This document shows positions 1 through 10,078 of a DNA stretch of 64,000 nt, one piece after another. The notes beneath the pieces were generated by a model that saw only the letters and a list, made by a program, of their open reading frames with translations, did not search any database and was not told the DNA's origin. The DNA is from Halomarinibacterium sp041392205. Its GTDB lineage: Bacteria > Bacteroidota > Bacteroidia > Flavobacteriales > Flavobacteriaceae. Positions within the stretch are counted from its first letter, which is position 1; every line of letters starts with the position of its first letter. The stretch spans positions 1-64,000 of the forward strand of contig JAWKMO010000008.1 in NCBI GenBank assembly GCA_041392205.1, given 5' to 3'. A program made the position numbers and the translations under genes.

Positions 1-287
1 GTTGCTGCCAAATCTCCTCCAGGCGTGTGCAGAATTAAATCAAGCCCTTTAGTTTTATCCATTTTGTGAATAGTAAGCATAAATCCAGATTTGTCTTTGT
101 CATTCACAGCTGTATCAGCAGCTTTTGGTTTTTGAAGCCAGCCAGAATAATAAGCAATAACATTTCTACCAGTTAATAAAGATACCTGCTTTAAATATTT
201 TCTACGTACTGTATCAAAAGGATTATTATTTTTATCTTTTTGATGTGTTTCTTTAACCTCCTTTAAAACTTCGCTCCAATTTGGCAT
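1..287 (-). CDS. SDH-family Clp-fold serine protease, N-terminal part (runs off the window)
   Basis: The reverse strand encodes 95 residues from an ATG at 287 and runs off the left edge. The fragment starts MPNWSEVLKEV, has a basic amphipathic N-terminus, then YYSGWLQ and, near the edge, DLILHTPGGDLAA. The HTPGG segment is the glycine-rich turn typical of Clp/SppA-fold proteases of the serine dehydrogenase proteinase family (PF01972). The catalytic serine and lysine would lie outside the window, so activity cannot be judged. The 66-residue ORF directly upstream ends 6 bp before this start, so the two are probably co-transcribed. Family assignment comes from the recognised motif; the fragment is short. 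Confidence 0.72.
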   Translation of the reverse strand, partial: MPNWSEVLKEVKETHQKDKNNNPFDTVRRKYLKQVSLLTGRNVIAYYSGWLQKPKAADTAVNDKDKSGFMLTIHKMDKTKGLDLILHTPGGDLAA

Positions 288-293
288 AAATAA

Positions 294-494
294 TTAAGTT
301 GATAAGAGGGTAGTATTTCCAGAAGTTTTGACAGGAGTATATTCTTCGTATAAAGAATACTTTTGTATGGTATCACCTTCTTTAGACCATTCAGTTGGAA
401 TAGAGAATGATCCATACGAATTCATAAGGTTTTGATATTCAGCGATTTCTTTATCTGTAATTTTTTTAATTGTATATTGTTTTGATTTTCTCAT
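294..494 (-). CDS. Small hypothetical protein upstream of the SDH protease
   Basis: This 66-residue ORF starts MRKSKQYTIKKITDKEIAEY and is rich in charged and polar residues. It has no signal peptide or membrane segment. Its stop lies 6 bp before the start of the SDH-family protease gene on the same strand, which suggests one transcript and perhaps a partner or regulator role. I do not recognise the family. Reality is supported by tight spacing and ordinary amino acid composition only. Confidence 0.5.
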   Translation of the reverse strand: MRKSKQYTIKKITDKEIAEYQNLMNSYGSFSIPTEWSKEGDTIQKYSLYEEYTPVKTSGNTTLLST

Positions 495-556
495 GTCAAT
501 ATTTTGATGTATTCAAAGTTACATAAATTAAACCACAAATTCAAGAATTTAATTTT

Positions 557-753
557 GTCCAACGGTCCGGGCTATCCCCAGGCGGCGACTGGCGGCTGAT
601 TCGGCCGAGCATCGGCAGCTGCAAAGCAGCGTGTGAATCAGCGTAGCATCGGAGCCGCCACTGTGGTTTTGTCGGATTAATTAATAAGTTTAAATGTAGG
701 AAAACAAATTCAAATAACCATCAAACGCAGCTTGGGGATAGCCGTTGTTATGC
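557..753 (-). repeat. attC-like imperfect palindrome of about 200 bp
   Basis: Outer arms 570-583 (GGCTATCCCCAGGC) and 730-743 (GCTTGGGGATAGCC) pair over 14 bp with one mismatch. Inside them GGCGGCT/AGCCGCC and GCTGATTC/GAATCAGC form nested stems. The element is GC-rich in an AT-rich setting. On the minus strand it begins GCATAAC (753-747) just after the stop of the lipoprotein gene and ends GTTGGAC (563-557). The latter fits the integron R-prime consensus GTTRRRY exactly; the former fits RYYYAAC with one mismatch. Position and orientation are those of a gene-cassette recombination site. No integrase is visible, so the identification is tentative. Confidence 0.45.
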
Positions 754-761
754 ACTGGCTT

Positions 762-1343
762 TTACTTTTCAAGTTCATTCAAGTAAAGATCTGCTAACAA
801 TTTTCTGTTAGCTTCATCTTTTAAAATATTCCAAAGCCACATTTGTGGTTGTTCCACTGCACTTTTGTATTCCCTGTTTTTATATTCACTAAATTCAGAA
901 AAATCAAACCAATTTTTTTTATGAATATGCTGAAGTGAATAAACAGCCATTTCTCCTTCTGTTGCAGCAAAAAAAGGACAAGTATGGACATTTGTTTTAG
1001 TTGTATCAGAAAGTTTATTGATTAGAAATTCAGTCAGCTTTTGTTTATCATTTTCTGCAAACTTATTCCATTCATTTTCACTAAAAACCATACTTGGAAT
1101 TTCTACTTTGGGCTCTTTAAAAAATTGCCCACTACCTAAACAACCACCCTTTTCAAAAACCATTAAATTCCATTGTTCAACAAGTGAATTATTTTGCTGA
1201 ATATTAATTTCAGCTGTCTCTTTAATTAATTCGGCTGTTTCAATATTTAATTTAGATTTTATATACAATTCGTTTTTACAGGAAACTAAAGTGAATATTA
1301 AAAGGAATATTGGTAGTAGTCGAATCATATTTAGCTTGTGCAT
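762..1343 (-). CDS. Hypothetical lipoprotein, possible integron-type cassette gene
   Basis: The 193-residue product has a type II signal peptide: hydrophobic MIRLLPIFLLIFTLVSCKN with lipobox LVSC. The first five codons (MHKLN) overlap a GTTATGC box at 1346-1340, so the real start may be the internal ATG at 1328 directly before the signal peptide. The mature part is charged and tryptophan-containing (NEWNKF, KNWFDFSEF, QMWLWNILKDE) and matches no family I know. The attC-like element begins 9 bp after the stop, which gives a cassette-like unit of about 790 bp. Expected location is the periplasmic face of a membrane. Confidence 0.65.
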   Translation of the reverse strand: MHKLNMIRLLPIFLLIFTLVSCKNELYIKSKLNIETAELIKETAEINIQQNNSLVEQWNLMVFEKGGCLGSGQFFKEPKVEIPSMVFSENEWNKFAENDKQKLTEFLINKLSDTTKTNVHTCPFFAATEGEMAVYSLQHIHKKNWFDFSEFSEYKNREYKSAVEQPQMWLWNILKDEANRKLLADLYLNELEK

Positions 1344-1565
1344 AACTTTTTATATCCTTACATGTATCAAGGTTATCTAGTTTGTTTAAAATGATAACGT
1401 AAGTTTTTTCTTTGGTTATTCCATCTTATCTTCCCAAAGATATACTTAATTTTCTCTTGTTTAGATACGTGTAAACCCTTAATTATTAACCTTTATGCCT
1501 TAATTTTCCTAAAAACATGCTCCCTACAATCCTGTAGTATCATGAGTGGGTGGTATAGAGGTATC

Positions 1566-2024
1566 TTATTCTTCTTCTTTTTTAGGAAACGGGCGGTAGG
1601 TATAGGATTTTTGGACAATTTTCCAGCTGCCCTCATATTTTAACAGCAGGAAGTAGTCGGTGAAAATACGCCAGTTGGGGATTACAATCTCCGCTTTGGC
1701 CATAGCGGCATCCTTTTCATAATCGATGGAGATGATTCTGCCCTCTCGGGAGTTCTTTTCTCCCACCTTAATATTGGCGATGTAGGCTTCGCCGGAACGG
1801 GTCCAAAGGGTATCGTTGGTAACCGTGTAGAGGTTGAAATCGGGGTGAAAGGCGCGTCTTAATCTTTCGGGTTCTCCGTTGGCAGTACCCTCGATATAGT
1901 CCATGAGTGTGGCTGTAATTTGGGCTATTTCGGCGTTGCTGTCTTCGGTCTGTGCTTTGGTAGGAAGGGAAAAGCCTGCCAAAAGGAGGAGTGAAACTAG
2001 GAAATTGATTTTCATGAGAGACAA
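1566..2024 (-). CDS. Secreted NTF2-like protein (lumazine-binding-like, DUF4440/SnoaL-type fold)
   Basis: The 152-residue product begins with a Sec signal peptide (hydrophobic NFLVSLLLLAGFSLP, cleavage after TKAQ). The mature region has the usual layout of small NTF2-like proteins: helix DYIEGTANGEPERLRRAFHPDFNLYTV, then the strands AKAEIVIPNWRIFTDYFLLLKYEGSWKIVQKSYTYRP. It resembles the 'putative lumazine-binding' family (PF12893), in which ligand and reaction are unknown. The start could be either Met of MSLMKIN. It is monocistronic and divergent from the DegT gene at 2242. The fold assignment is fairly firm; any function is unassigned. Confidence 0.72.
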   Translation of the reverse strand: MSLMKINFLVSLLLLAGFSLPTKAQTEDSNAEIAQITATLMDYIEGTANGEPERLRRAFHPDFNLYTVTNDTLWTRSGEAYIANIKVGEKNSREGRIISIDYEKDAAMAKAEIVIPNWRIFTDYFLLLKYEGSWKIVQKSYTYRPFPKKEEE

Positions 2025-2097
2025 GTTAAGAATGAGTACGATGACATTGATACGGTATAAAGATAAAAAATTATCGATTTAATGGCGGTTAAAAGCA

Positions 2098-2129
2098 GTT
2101 GCACATGCTACACGCAACCCTTACCTTTG
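2098..2129 (+). promoter_or_regulatory. Bacteroidota-type promoter for the DegT-family gene
   Basis: GTTG at 2098-2101 and TACCTTTG at 2122-2129 are separated by 20 bp, matching the Bacteroidota housekeeping pattern TTG-N19/20-TAnnTTTG. A two-copy 14-bp tandem repeat (GGTGAAGGGNACTA, 2146-2173) follows in the untranslated leader, before the start codon at 2242. Confidence 0.55.
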
Positions 2130-2241
2130 TAGTTCGTCTATGTTGGGTGAAGGGCACTAGGTGAAGGGTACTAGGTAAAAGCGATTTTGGCCTAATACGT
2201 AACACCCAAAACCCTTGACCCATCACCTAAAACCTTAAAAA

Positions 2242-3453
2242 ATGCCCGGATTTGAATTATTTGGAGAAGAAGAACGCAAGCATGTAAACGATGTCATGGA
2301 AAGCGGTATCCTAATGCGCTATGGCTTTGATGGCATGCGCAATAATCATTGGAAAGCGAAGGAGTTTGAGCAAGCCTTTGCCCAACGTATGGGAGCCGAC
2401 TATTGTCAGTTGGTTTCCAGCGGTACGGCTGCTTTAACCGTGGCGTTGGCCTCAGCAGGGATAGGCGCAGGCGATGAGGTGATTATGCCCACCTTTACCT
2501 TTGTAGCTAGTTTTGAATCCATTATGGCGTTGGGCGCGGTTCCGGTATTGGTAGATATTGACGATACCCTAACCCTCGACCCAAAAGCGGTGGAAGCGGC
2601 CATTACCCCAAAAACAAAATGTGTCATGCCAGTGCATATGTGCGGTTCTATGGCTCGGTTGAAAGAATTGCAGGCAATCTGTAAAAAGCACGATCTCATT
2701 TTATTGGAAGACGCATGCCAGGCCCTTGGCGGTACTTTTGAAGGAAAGCCTTTGGGGAGTATTGGCGATTTGGGTTGTTTCTCTTTCGATTTTGTAAAAA
2801 CCATTACCTGTGGGGAAGGTGGTGGAATTATCACAAACAATCAGCAATACGCCATTAATGCCGACCAATTCCAAGACCATGGGCACGACCATGTGGGGAA
2901 GGACCGTGGCGCCGAAACACATCCGCATTTAGGATATAACTTCCGTATTTCCGAATTGCATGCCGCCGTTGGTTTGGGACAGTTGGAAAAGCTGGACGAT
3001 TTTTTAGCCCTTCAGAAGAAAAACTACACCATTCTTAGAAATGCATTATCTGAAGTTGAGGGGGTAACCTTTAGAACCGTTCCCGAAGGAGGTGAAGAAA
3101 ATTATTCCTTTTTGAATTTCTTTTTACCTACCCAAGAACTCACCGAAAAAGCTCACAAAGCCTTGGGGGAAGCGGGTGTGGATGGTTGTTTTTACTGGTT
3201 TAAGAACAACTGGCACTACATTAAGGGTTGGGAGCATCTTCGAAATTTGAAAAGTATGGGAAACCTTCCTAAGGAGATTCAAGAACAGATGCAAGACCTA
3301 AACAACGCCGATTTTTCCAAAAGCGACCATTGGATGGGGCGTACTATTTCTTCTTTGGTAAAAATGGGTTGGAGTGAGGAGCAGGTGCAGGAAAGGGCAA
3401 AAACCATGAAAGTAACCCTCTCTAAAATGCACGTTCAAATAGATAGTCATTAG
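2242..3453 (+). CDS. DegT/DnrJ/EryC1/StrS-family PLP-dependent aminotransferase
   Basis: The 403-residue product is a fold-type I PLP enzyme of the sugar aminotransferase family. Visible features are the cofactor-binding segment SSGTAALTVAL near residue 58, the strand VIMPTFTFVAS, the phosphate and pyridine-binding region LLEDACQALGGTF, and the Schiff-base lysine in FDFVKTITCGEGGG, the family signature. GYNFRISELHAAVGLGQLEKLD is the conserved dimer segment. Length is normal. Family members aminate keto-sugars or act as dehydratases; no sugar-nucleotide genes are adjacent, so the substrate is unknown. A promoter matches upstream. The next gene starts about 40 bp downstream and may be partly co-transcribed. 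Confidence 0.9.
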   Translation: MPGFELFGEEERKHVNDVMESGILMRYGFDGMRNNHWKAKEFEQAFAQRMGADYCQLVSSGTAALTVALASAGIGAGDEVIMPTFTFVASFESIMALGAVPVLVDIDDTLTLDPKAVEAAITPKTKCVMPVHMCGSMARLKELQAICKKHDLILLEDACQALGGTFEGKPLGSIGDLGCFSFDFVKTITCGEGGGIITNNQQYAINADQFQDHGHDHVGKDRGAETHPHLGYNFRISELHAAVGLGQLEKLDDFLALQKKNYTILRNALSEVEGVTFRTVPEGGEENYSFLNFFLPTQELTEKAHKALGEAGVDGCFYWFKNNWHYIKGWEHLRNLKSMGNLPKEIQEQMQDLNNADFSKSDHWMGRTISSLVKMGWSEEQVQERAKTMKVTLSKMHVQIDSH

Positions 3454-3492
3454 TACAAATTAATTCTTTATTTTAGGTATCAAAATGCCAAA

Positions 3493-4761
3493 ATGCAGAA
3501 AATTGTTATTGTAATTCTTTTTTTTGGAAATCTATGTTTTGGGCAATCCAAATATAACATCGACTCCTTAAAACAAGTTTCTGCTAGTATTCATAACCCA
3601 GATAGTGCCCGTGCGAAGAGTTACGTTGCCTTACTCCGTTTCTATCGGAATAACAATGCGGATAGCTGCGTAACCTATTTTGAAAAGTTTTTGGAATTTT
3701 CAAAGAAGCAAAATTACGATCCTGCATTCTATGAGTACTACCGTTTAAAAGCCGATTATTTTAGTTTTTTTGAGGAGTCTAAGGGAGATGCCTACCCATT
3801 TATCAATAGTCATTTATTGGAAGCACTAGCCTATGCAAAGAAATTAGAAGACCCTAAAAAAGTTTTTATAATTTATTCCCGATTAACGCAAGAGAATGCG
3901 AGATTGGGTAGGGAAAATGAGGCGCTCGAATTTGCCAGAGAGGCCGAAAAGGTTGCGAGACACCATGAAATGTGGGAGGAATTAGCTTACATCCTTGGAC
4001 AAATAGGGAAAGTTTATAATCTGGGTTTTAGAAAAACGGATATTGCTTTAGAGTATTTATTGAAATCGGACAGTATTTATCATAAGATCAACTTTGAGGG
4101 CTATCAAAGAGGGTTTACACTCACTTTTATTGGGGATGTATATGAAGTTTTTGAGGATTATGAGAAAGCGGAAAAATACCAAAATGAAGCTTTAATGGTA
4201 TTCAGAACTGCTAAAAACCAATACCAGCAAAATTTCATATTTGGAAAACTTGCCCTGTTGGAAAGTAAACAAGGGCATTATGAAAAAGCCAAAAGCTATA
4301 TAAAAGATGCCATTACGTATTACCAAAAGAACAGTTTCCCCATCGAAGAATCGGTTTTTTTGGTGATTCTAAGTGATCTATATTTAAAAAGTGGAGATCC
4401 CTCTTCAGCTTTGAAAACGGGAGATGAAGCAATTGCTATTAGTCAAAGTGCCAACGATGAATATGGCTTGATGAAAGCTTATGTGAACCAGTCGAAAGTG
4501 TACCGTGCGAATAAGGAGTATAAAAAGAGTAATGAATTGGCGGTGCAAGCTGAAGCACTGGCTCAAAAAATGGAGTTTTATGAGGAGTTAAAAGAAATTT
4601 ATGAATTGTTATATCTCAATTCTGAAAACACGGGAAGTTTTAAAGAGGCGTATCACTATTCCAATGCATTCAGGAGGGTCAATGACACTTTGGTTTCCCG
4701 GAAGAATTTGCACAATGCAAAAGAACTGGAAGCCAAATACCAAACGGAAAAGAAAGAATAA
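3493..4761 (+). pseudogene. TPR sensor half of a hybrid two-component regulator, ended by an in-frame TAA
   Basis: These 422 residues carry a signal peptide (KIVIVILFFGNLCFGQ) and about seven TPR-like helical pairs, for example EYLLKSDSIYHKINF, YEKAEKYQNEALMVF and YEKAKSYIKDAITYYQ. The end (AKYQTEKKE) is the coiled region that normally runs into a membrane helix. The TAA at 4759-4761 stops it, but the same frame continues without another stop through EIALLTTQKELLSKQKE into the kinase half ending at 6459. One substitution (for example CAA to TAA) explains the break. Read as one gene, 3493-6459 encodes a periplasmic TPR, transmembrane, kinase, receiver, AraC protein of about 988 residues. Confidence 0.8.
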
Positions 4762-6459
4762 GAAATTGCATTATTAACCACGCAAAAGGAGTTACTCTCT
4801 AAGCAAAAGGAAAACCAAAGAAATTTGCTTTTAGGAGGATTAGGAATTACTACGCTAACAGGAATCTTTCTTTTCTTTTTGTATCGAAACCGTCAAAAAA
4901 CCAATCGCAGATTAAAAGAGCTGGATACGGCAAAATCCAATTTCTTCACCAACATTTCTCATGAATTTCGTACCCCGCTCACACTAATTTCGGCACCCAT
5001 CGAAAAGAAATTAGAAAATGAACACCTATCCGCAGAAGACCGCCAAGACTTTGAAATGGTTCGTCGTAATGCGACACGCTTACTCAATCTGGTTGATCAA
5101 CTATTGGATTTGGCAAAATTGGAATCTGGAAATGTATCCTTAAAGGTAAGGAATGGCAATATAAACCTTCTCTTGCAATCAATAGCCGCTTCTTTTGAAC
5201 ATAAAGCCGCCACACAATCAATTAGTTATCATATTTCTATTGCGGCTCCCGAAAAGGCTTGGTACGATGCCGATGTGCTGGAAAAAATAGTTGTTAATTT
5301 AGTATCCAATGCTTTTAAGTACGTAACCCCTAAAGGGCAGGTAAGGTTTGCGGCAGAGAGCCGTAATGAAAGGATCGTGATACAGATAGAAAATGACGGT
5401 GAAATTTTTGGAAATACATCGCTGGAAGAAGTTTTTAACCGATTCTTTCAAAAAGAAGAGCATCGGGAAGGAGTAGGGGTTGGTTTGGCTTTGGTGAAGG
5501 AATTGGTTTCGCTGTACCATGGCACCATTACGGTAAAAAATACCGCCCAAAGCACCGTACTTTTTGAAGTAATTCTTCCCTGTTCCCAGAAAGATTTTTC
5601 AGAAACGGAGATCAACTTTGATGCTGAAAAACCAAAAACAACAGCAGCACCCTCAATTGAAAATGATCTGGAAATCTTTGACAGCGAAGAAGCGCTTGTT
5701 GAAGAAGAAACTCCCATTTTGTTGATAATTGAAGATAATAACGATATACGCGCCTTCATGAAATCTTTATTTATAAAGGAATATCGTGTATTGGAGGCCG
5801 CTGATGGGGAAGAAGGAATAGTAAAGGCTTTAGAAACAGTTCCAGACATCATAATTTCTGATATTATGATGCCCAAGATCACGGGTCTTGCCTTATGCGA
5901 AACGCTCAAAAAAGACGAACGAACCAGTCATATCCCCATTATCTTATTAACCGCCAAAGCCGAAGAAGAAGCTCAATATCAAGGATTGGAAACTGGGGCC
6001 GATGATTATATCGTAAAACCTTTTAATAGCAAGCTATTGGACACCAAAGTCCGTAATATGGTTGCGTCCCGAAAACACCTCCGCGAGCGTTACAGTCAGG
6101 AAGTGATTTTAAAACCAAAAAACATTGCCATTTCGCGAATTGACGAACAGTTTATTGAAAAGGTACAAAGGACGATGGATGCGCATTTAATGAATCCCGA
6201 TTTTAGTGCCGAAGATTTTAGTGCTCAAGTGGGGATGAGTCGCATGCAATTGCACCGAAAACTGAAAGCCTTAACAGGGTTAACTACCTCTGAATTGATT
6301 CGCAACGAACGATTAAAAATGGCCGCCGTTCTTTTAAAAGAAAGTGATATTCAAATCTCTGAAGTCTGTTACCAAGTTGGATTCAACAATCCTTCGTATT
6401 TTGCTAAGTGCTTTAAGGAAACTTATGGTTGTTTGCCTTCCGAATACTCTCATAAATAA
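4762..6459 (+). pseudogene. Kinase, receiver and AraC half of the interrupted hybrid two-component regulator
   Basis: Only a TTG at 4825 could start this half independently, so it is best read as the continuation of 3493-4761. Order: membrane helix LLLGGLGITTLTGIFLFFLYRNR; HisKA with the phospho-accepting His in FFTNISHEFRTPLTLI; HATPase with N box KIVVNLVSNAFKYV and G box GVGVGLALVKEL; receiver with LLIIEDNNDIRAF, Asp in IIISDIMMPK and Lys in DDYIVKPF; then an AraC-type HTH (MSRMQLHRKLKALTGLTTSE ... ISEVCYQVGFNNPSYFAKCF). Such hybrid regulators usually activate a neighbouring gene set; here the giant repeat protein gene A lies 320 bp downstream. Confidence 0.8.
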
Positions 6460-6496
6460 CCTTTTTACTTCTTCCCAATCCCTTTAAATACAGACG

Positions 6497-6538
6497 TGTT
6501 ACACTGGTGGTAGTATCTGTTACACCATTGGCATCATT
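6497..6538 (+). promoter_or_regulatory. Direct repeat of GTTACAC, possible regulator site
   Basis: Two copies of GTTACAC lie about 23 bp apart in the leader between the AraC-type hybrid regulator and the repeat-protein gene A. AraC-family proteins often bind direct repeats about two helical turns apart. No experiment or second copy supports this, so the role is a guess. Confidence 0.25.
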
Positions 6539-6620
6539 TCTTTTGGGTTCTCTATAGTTTTGAATGAAAGAAACTAAAATTCTTTTTTAAAAGTGGTTTA
6601 AAATTTCATACAATGCTTTT

Positions 6621-6767
6621 ATGATGAAAAAATACGAAGGCACATTTGATAAATTTTTTTCTAAAACAATTTATCTGAATGTGAACCATCTAGAAAAAGG
6701 GGAGTACACCCTTACCATTGTTCATAAAGATAAAGTAATTAAAACCACACATTTTAAAAGAGAATGA
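6621..6767 (+). CDS. Small 48-residue protein, possible sORF
   Basis: An ORF from the ATG at 6621 encodes MMKKYEGTFDKFFSKTIYLN and continues to ...HFKRE. The pattern (two short beta segments, YLNVNHLEKGEYTLTIVHKD, basic C-terminus) resembles the small cytoplasmic beta-rich proteins and adhesin tails (KGxYxLxI) often seen in Flavobacteriaceae. It ends 15 bp before the start of gene A. There is no signal peptide. It fills most of the otherwise gene-free interval 6460-6782. Reality rests on composition and position only. Confidence 0.4.
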   Translation: MMKKYEGTFDKFFSKTIYLNVNHLEKGEYTLTIVHKDKVIKTTHFKRE

Positions 6768-6782
6768 ATTAAATAGTATGTC

Positions 6783-7676
6783 ATGAAAAATTGTATCCAT
6801 CTGTTTGTTATGCTCCTTTTTTTGCCCCTTCCTTTTTTTGCCCAGGTGGGAATCAATACCACCAGCCCCAATGCCACGCTGGACATTACGTCCAGCAATG
6901 TGGCATCGCCCAATAACGATGACGGGTTACTTATTCCAAGAATAGACGATTTTCCCGCTACGCCACCTACCGCAGCACAAGACGGAATGATGGTCTTTGC
7001 CACGGGAAACGGCACTCCCAGTAAAGGATTTTATTATTGGGATAATAGCATCCCGGATTGGGTCGCCGTAACCAATGCTACCACTGGGGATGATGATTGG
7101 TACGAAGAAGGGACCACAATGGGTCCCGATGCGATTACTGATGACAAATATACCCTTGGCAATGTGGCTATTGGGAAGAATACGGCCGATTATCCTTTAG
7201 AAATTGTGGCAAGTAATGAAAATAGGGGCATTAATTTAGAATTGGATGATACTGGGAATACTACTGGTACTTATGGAATTTATTCCATTCTTACCTCAAA
7301 TACTACAAATGAATCCATTGGAATTTATAATGATTTAATATCAGGAGTCGGTAACAATAGGCGATGGGGATTGTATAATACAATTTATGGTATCCTGCCT
7401 ACGGGAGTATATAACCAGGTGTATGGAAATGCTACAACGGGTTACGGAATTCATAATGATTTGGTTGCAGGGCCTAATTTTGAATCGATGGGGGTGTATA
7501 ATGAAATTGAAGTGCTGGACGATGCTTTTCATTATGGAACCAACAACGAATTTTCAGGATCTGGAAATGGTGAAATCTATGGAACGTATACCAATATGAT
7601 GGTTGATGGCACTGGGAATCAATATGGAACTTTTACTGAAATTACAGGGGTGGAAATAGTTTACAACGGGGTTTAA
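6783..7676 (+). pseudogene. Fibre-like repeat protein A, N-terminal part (frameshifted)
   Basis: 297 residues: signal peptide MKNCIHLFVMLLFLPLPFFA, cleavage before QVGINTTSP, then a variant of the family N-terminal module (LDITSS ... GLLIPRI ... GFYYWDNSIPDWV) and a DDDWYEEGTT linker. The first 15-residue repeats follow (YGIYSIL, GIHNDLV, YGTNNEFSGSGNGEIYG). The frame closes soon after a GGGG run at 7647-7650. Restoring one base there gives ITGGGNSLQRGLNILINGSG and joins the frame of 7718-10045. The whole gene would encode about 1087 residues. The cause is either a homopolymer sequencing error or a real indel. Confidence 0.8.
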
Positions 7677-7717
7677 ATATCCTCATTAACGGATCGGGTA
7701 CAGGGCTCCACGATGGT

Positions 7718-10045
7718 GTGTTAACGACGCTATCAGGTACAGGTTCGGGACTTCAAAGAGGTATGTTGAACTATATTGATAATACCGGAGATGGCTTGCA
7801 TGAAGGCACCACCAACCACTTAAGAGGTACTGGGAATGGTCAACAAACGGCTACCTATAATATTATCGACAATACCGGAACTGCCCCCCACATAGGAGTG
7901 CGAAATGAACTTTCGGGTATCGGGAGTGGTTTTCAATACGGTAATTATACCAACATTTCAAACAGTGGAAATGGAGGTCAATACGGTACTTATAATCTTT
8001 TAGGGGGTGGGGGAACAGGAAACCATCATGGAACATATAATAGTTTGTTAGGTACTGGAATAGGTGACCAATATGGCAGTGTGAGTTCTATAGGGAATAG
8101 TGGAGATGGATGGCATTATGCCTATAAAGGGACTACTTTTGGCTCAGGTTCTGGAGAACATCACGGGTTTTATAGTGATATCATTGCAAGCGGAACTGGA
8201 GCTAATTATGGAATTCGAAATTATGTACACGGTGCTGGTACAGGCAATAAGTACGGTAGTCATAATTTTATTCCGTCTGGGGCAGGAGGAACGCACTTTG
8301 GTGTCTATAGTGATGTCACTAAAGTTGGAAGTTATGCCGGATATTTTTTAGGAACGGTAGCTATAGGAACAAATACGGTCAATACCTATTCACTTCCTGC
8401 ATCACGTGGAATAGCCAACCAAATTATGCAAACCGATGGAGCTGGAAATACGTCTTGGACAGACGCTACTGCTGCCGTTATTCATAGTATTAACGATTTA
8501 ACGGATGGGAAATCCGATGCCTTCGGCTCGTCAGTGTTTTTAGGTCTTATCGCCGGCAATAATGATGATGGCAATAATAGGAGGAACACGGGAGTTGGCT
8601 ATGCAGCATTATCAGGTGGTGTAACAGGTGAAGATAACACAGCCATTGGATATGGTAGTTTGGGATCTACTGGTGCGGCAATAGGGAACACTGCGGTAGG
8701 AAGTTTTGCGTTGGGAAGCAATCAGGATGGATTTGATAATGTGGGTATAGGATATGCCTCTTTAGGATTAAATGAAACGGGTATTGGTAACGTGGCTTTG
8801 GGAGCTTTTGCATTAAATCAGAATCAATTAGGGCACTCCAATATTGGTATTGGGCATTCTGCTTTAAGAACCAATAATGGAGGTCTAGGTAATATAGGAA
8901 TTGGTTTTGAAGCAGCCTTTCTGTTAGATGGGGGCAGTGATAATGTAACCATCGGCGCTTCGGCTTTGCATGCCAATACTTTTTCGTCTGAAAACACGAT
9001 TGTAGGAGGACAAGCTGCCTATAACAACCAAATAGGATATAATAATACATTTTTAGGTGCTCGCACAGGGTATAATAATATTTCAGGTCATTCAAATGTC
9101 TTTCTTGGATCATACGCAGGCTATAATGAATTAGGAAGTGAACGCCTGTATATCGAAAACTCCAATGCCAATGCTAATAATGCTCTTATCTATGGAGAGT
9201 TTGATACCAATTTACTTCGTATAAATGGCAGAACTGAAATCACTGCAACTACGGATGCTTCGGGAACAGTGGGAACAGGAGTTCTTGAGGTTGGTGGGTC
9301 TTTACGAATAGATGGAAATGAAATTATTACCAATACAAATTCAGTATTGTTTATACAGTCAGACAATAATGGAGATGTAGAAATGGATGGAGGAACATTC
9401 CGCATGGATGCGAGTACTAACAGAGTGGGTATTAATACCTCGTCACCTGATTATACGATGTCTGTTTCTGGGACTTTAAATTTGAACGAAGATATTGCCA
9501 GTGGTGTAGCTTTAAGAGTTAACGGCAGCGAAGCCCTATGGTATAATGGGACCTACTTTAGTTGGGGGTTTGGAGGTACAGCCAATTATTTTGCAGATCC
9601 TGTGGGGATTGGAGTAACAGGTTCTGGGTTTCAGTTAGAATTAAGTGGCAACTCTGCAGCAAAACCTACTTCTTCGGCTTGGACGGTAGTTTCAGACGAG
9701 CGTTTAAAAACGAATGTACACGCATTTAATGATGGTTTAGACGTATTGGAGCAAATCAATCCTGTTTGGTTTACGTATAATGGCAAAGCAGGAATGCCTA
9801 CCGAGACTGGAGTAGGAACTATTGCTCAGCAATTGCAAAAAATAGCGCCTTATATGGTAAAAGAATGGGAGTATCAACCCGAAGGAATTAAGAGTGGCGA
9901 AAAGTACTTAGGGGTTGATTACGGTGCTATGGATTTTGTGTTAATCAATGCCATAAAAGAGCAACAAAAAGAAATTGAAACACTTAAAGCCAGATTAGAA
10001 AAACTAGAGGCTTTACTACTTAAAGATACCGCAAAATCTAATTAA
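7718..10045 (+). pseudogene. Fibre-like repeat protein A, main part: 15- and 17-residue repeats plus S74 chaperone domain
   Basis: The continuation of 6783-7676; the frame is open upstream of 7718, so the ATG is not a real start. It has about twelve 15-residue repeats (HHGTYNSLLGTGIGD, QYGNYTNISNSGNGG), a linker YAGYFLG ... LPASRGIANQIMQTDGAGN, then about ten 17-residue YadA-head-like repeats (GNVALGAFALNQN, SNIGIGHSALRTN). It ends in a peptidase S74/intramolecular chaperone domain (VVSDERLKTNVH, VGTIAQQLQKIAPYM) and a coiled coil (EQQKEIETLKARLEKLEALL). S74 domains trimerise and, in phage endosialidases, self-cleave at the Ser of an S-D-x-x-x-K motif. It is a chimera of both repeat types. 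Likely secreted and trimeric; target unknown. Confidence 0.82.
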
Positions 10046-10078
10046 AAATGTAGCTTATTTATTAATCTCAAACTTAAG

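Noticed and set aside
1347..1565. Possible RNA gene or promoter cluster in the 219-bp gap
   Set aside because: AT-rich sequence without convincing stems, promoter pairs or a reading frame; nothing could be supported.
4825..6459. Independent soluble hybrid kinase starting at the TTG at 4825
   Set aside because: The TTG starts inside the membrane helix, the same frame is open back to the TAA at 4759, and the upstream half encodes exactly the sensor that is missing.
8667..9113. A 148-residue minus-strand frame inside gene A
   Set aside because: It is the antisense shadow of the 17-residue repeat array, whose biased codons keep the opposite frame open; the composition (many His, Leu, Tyr) fits no protein.
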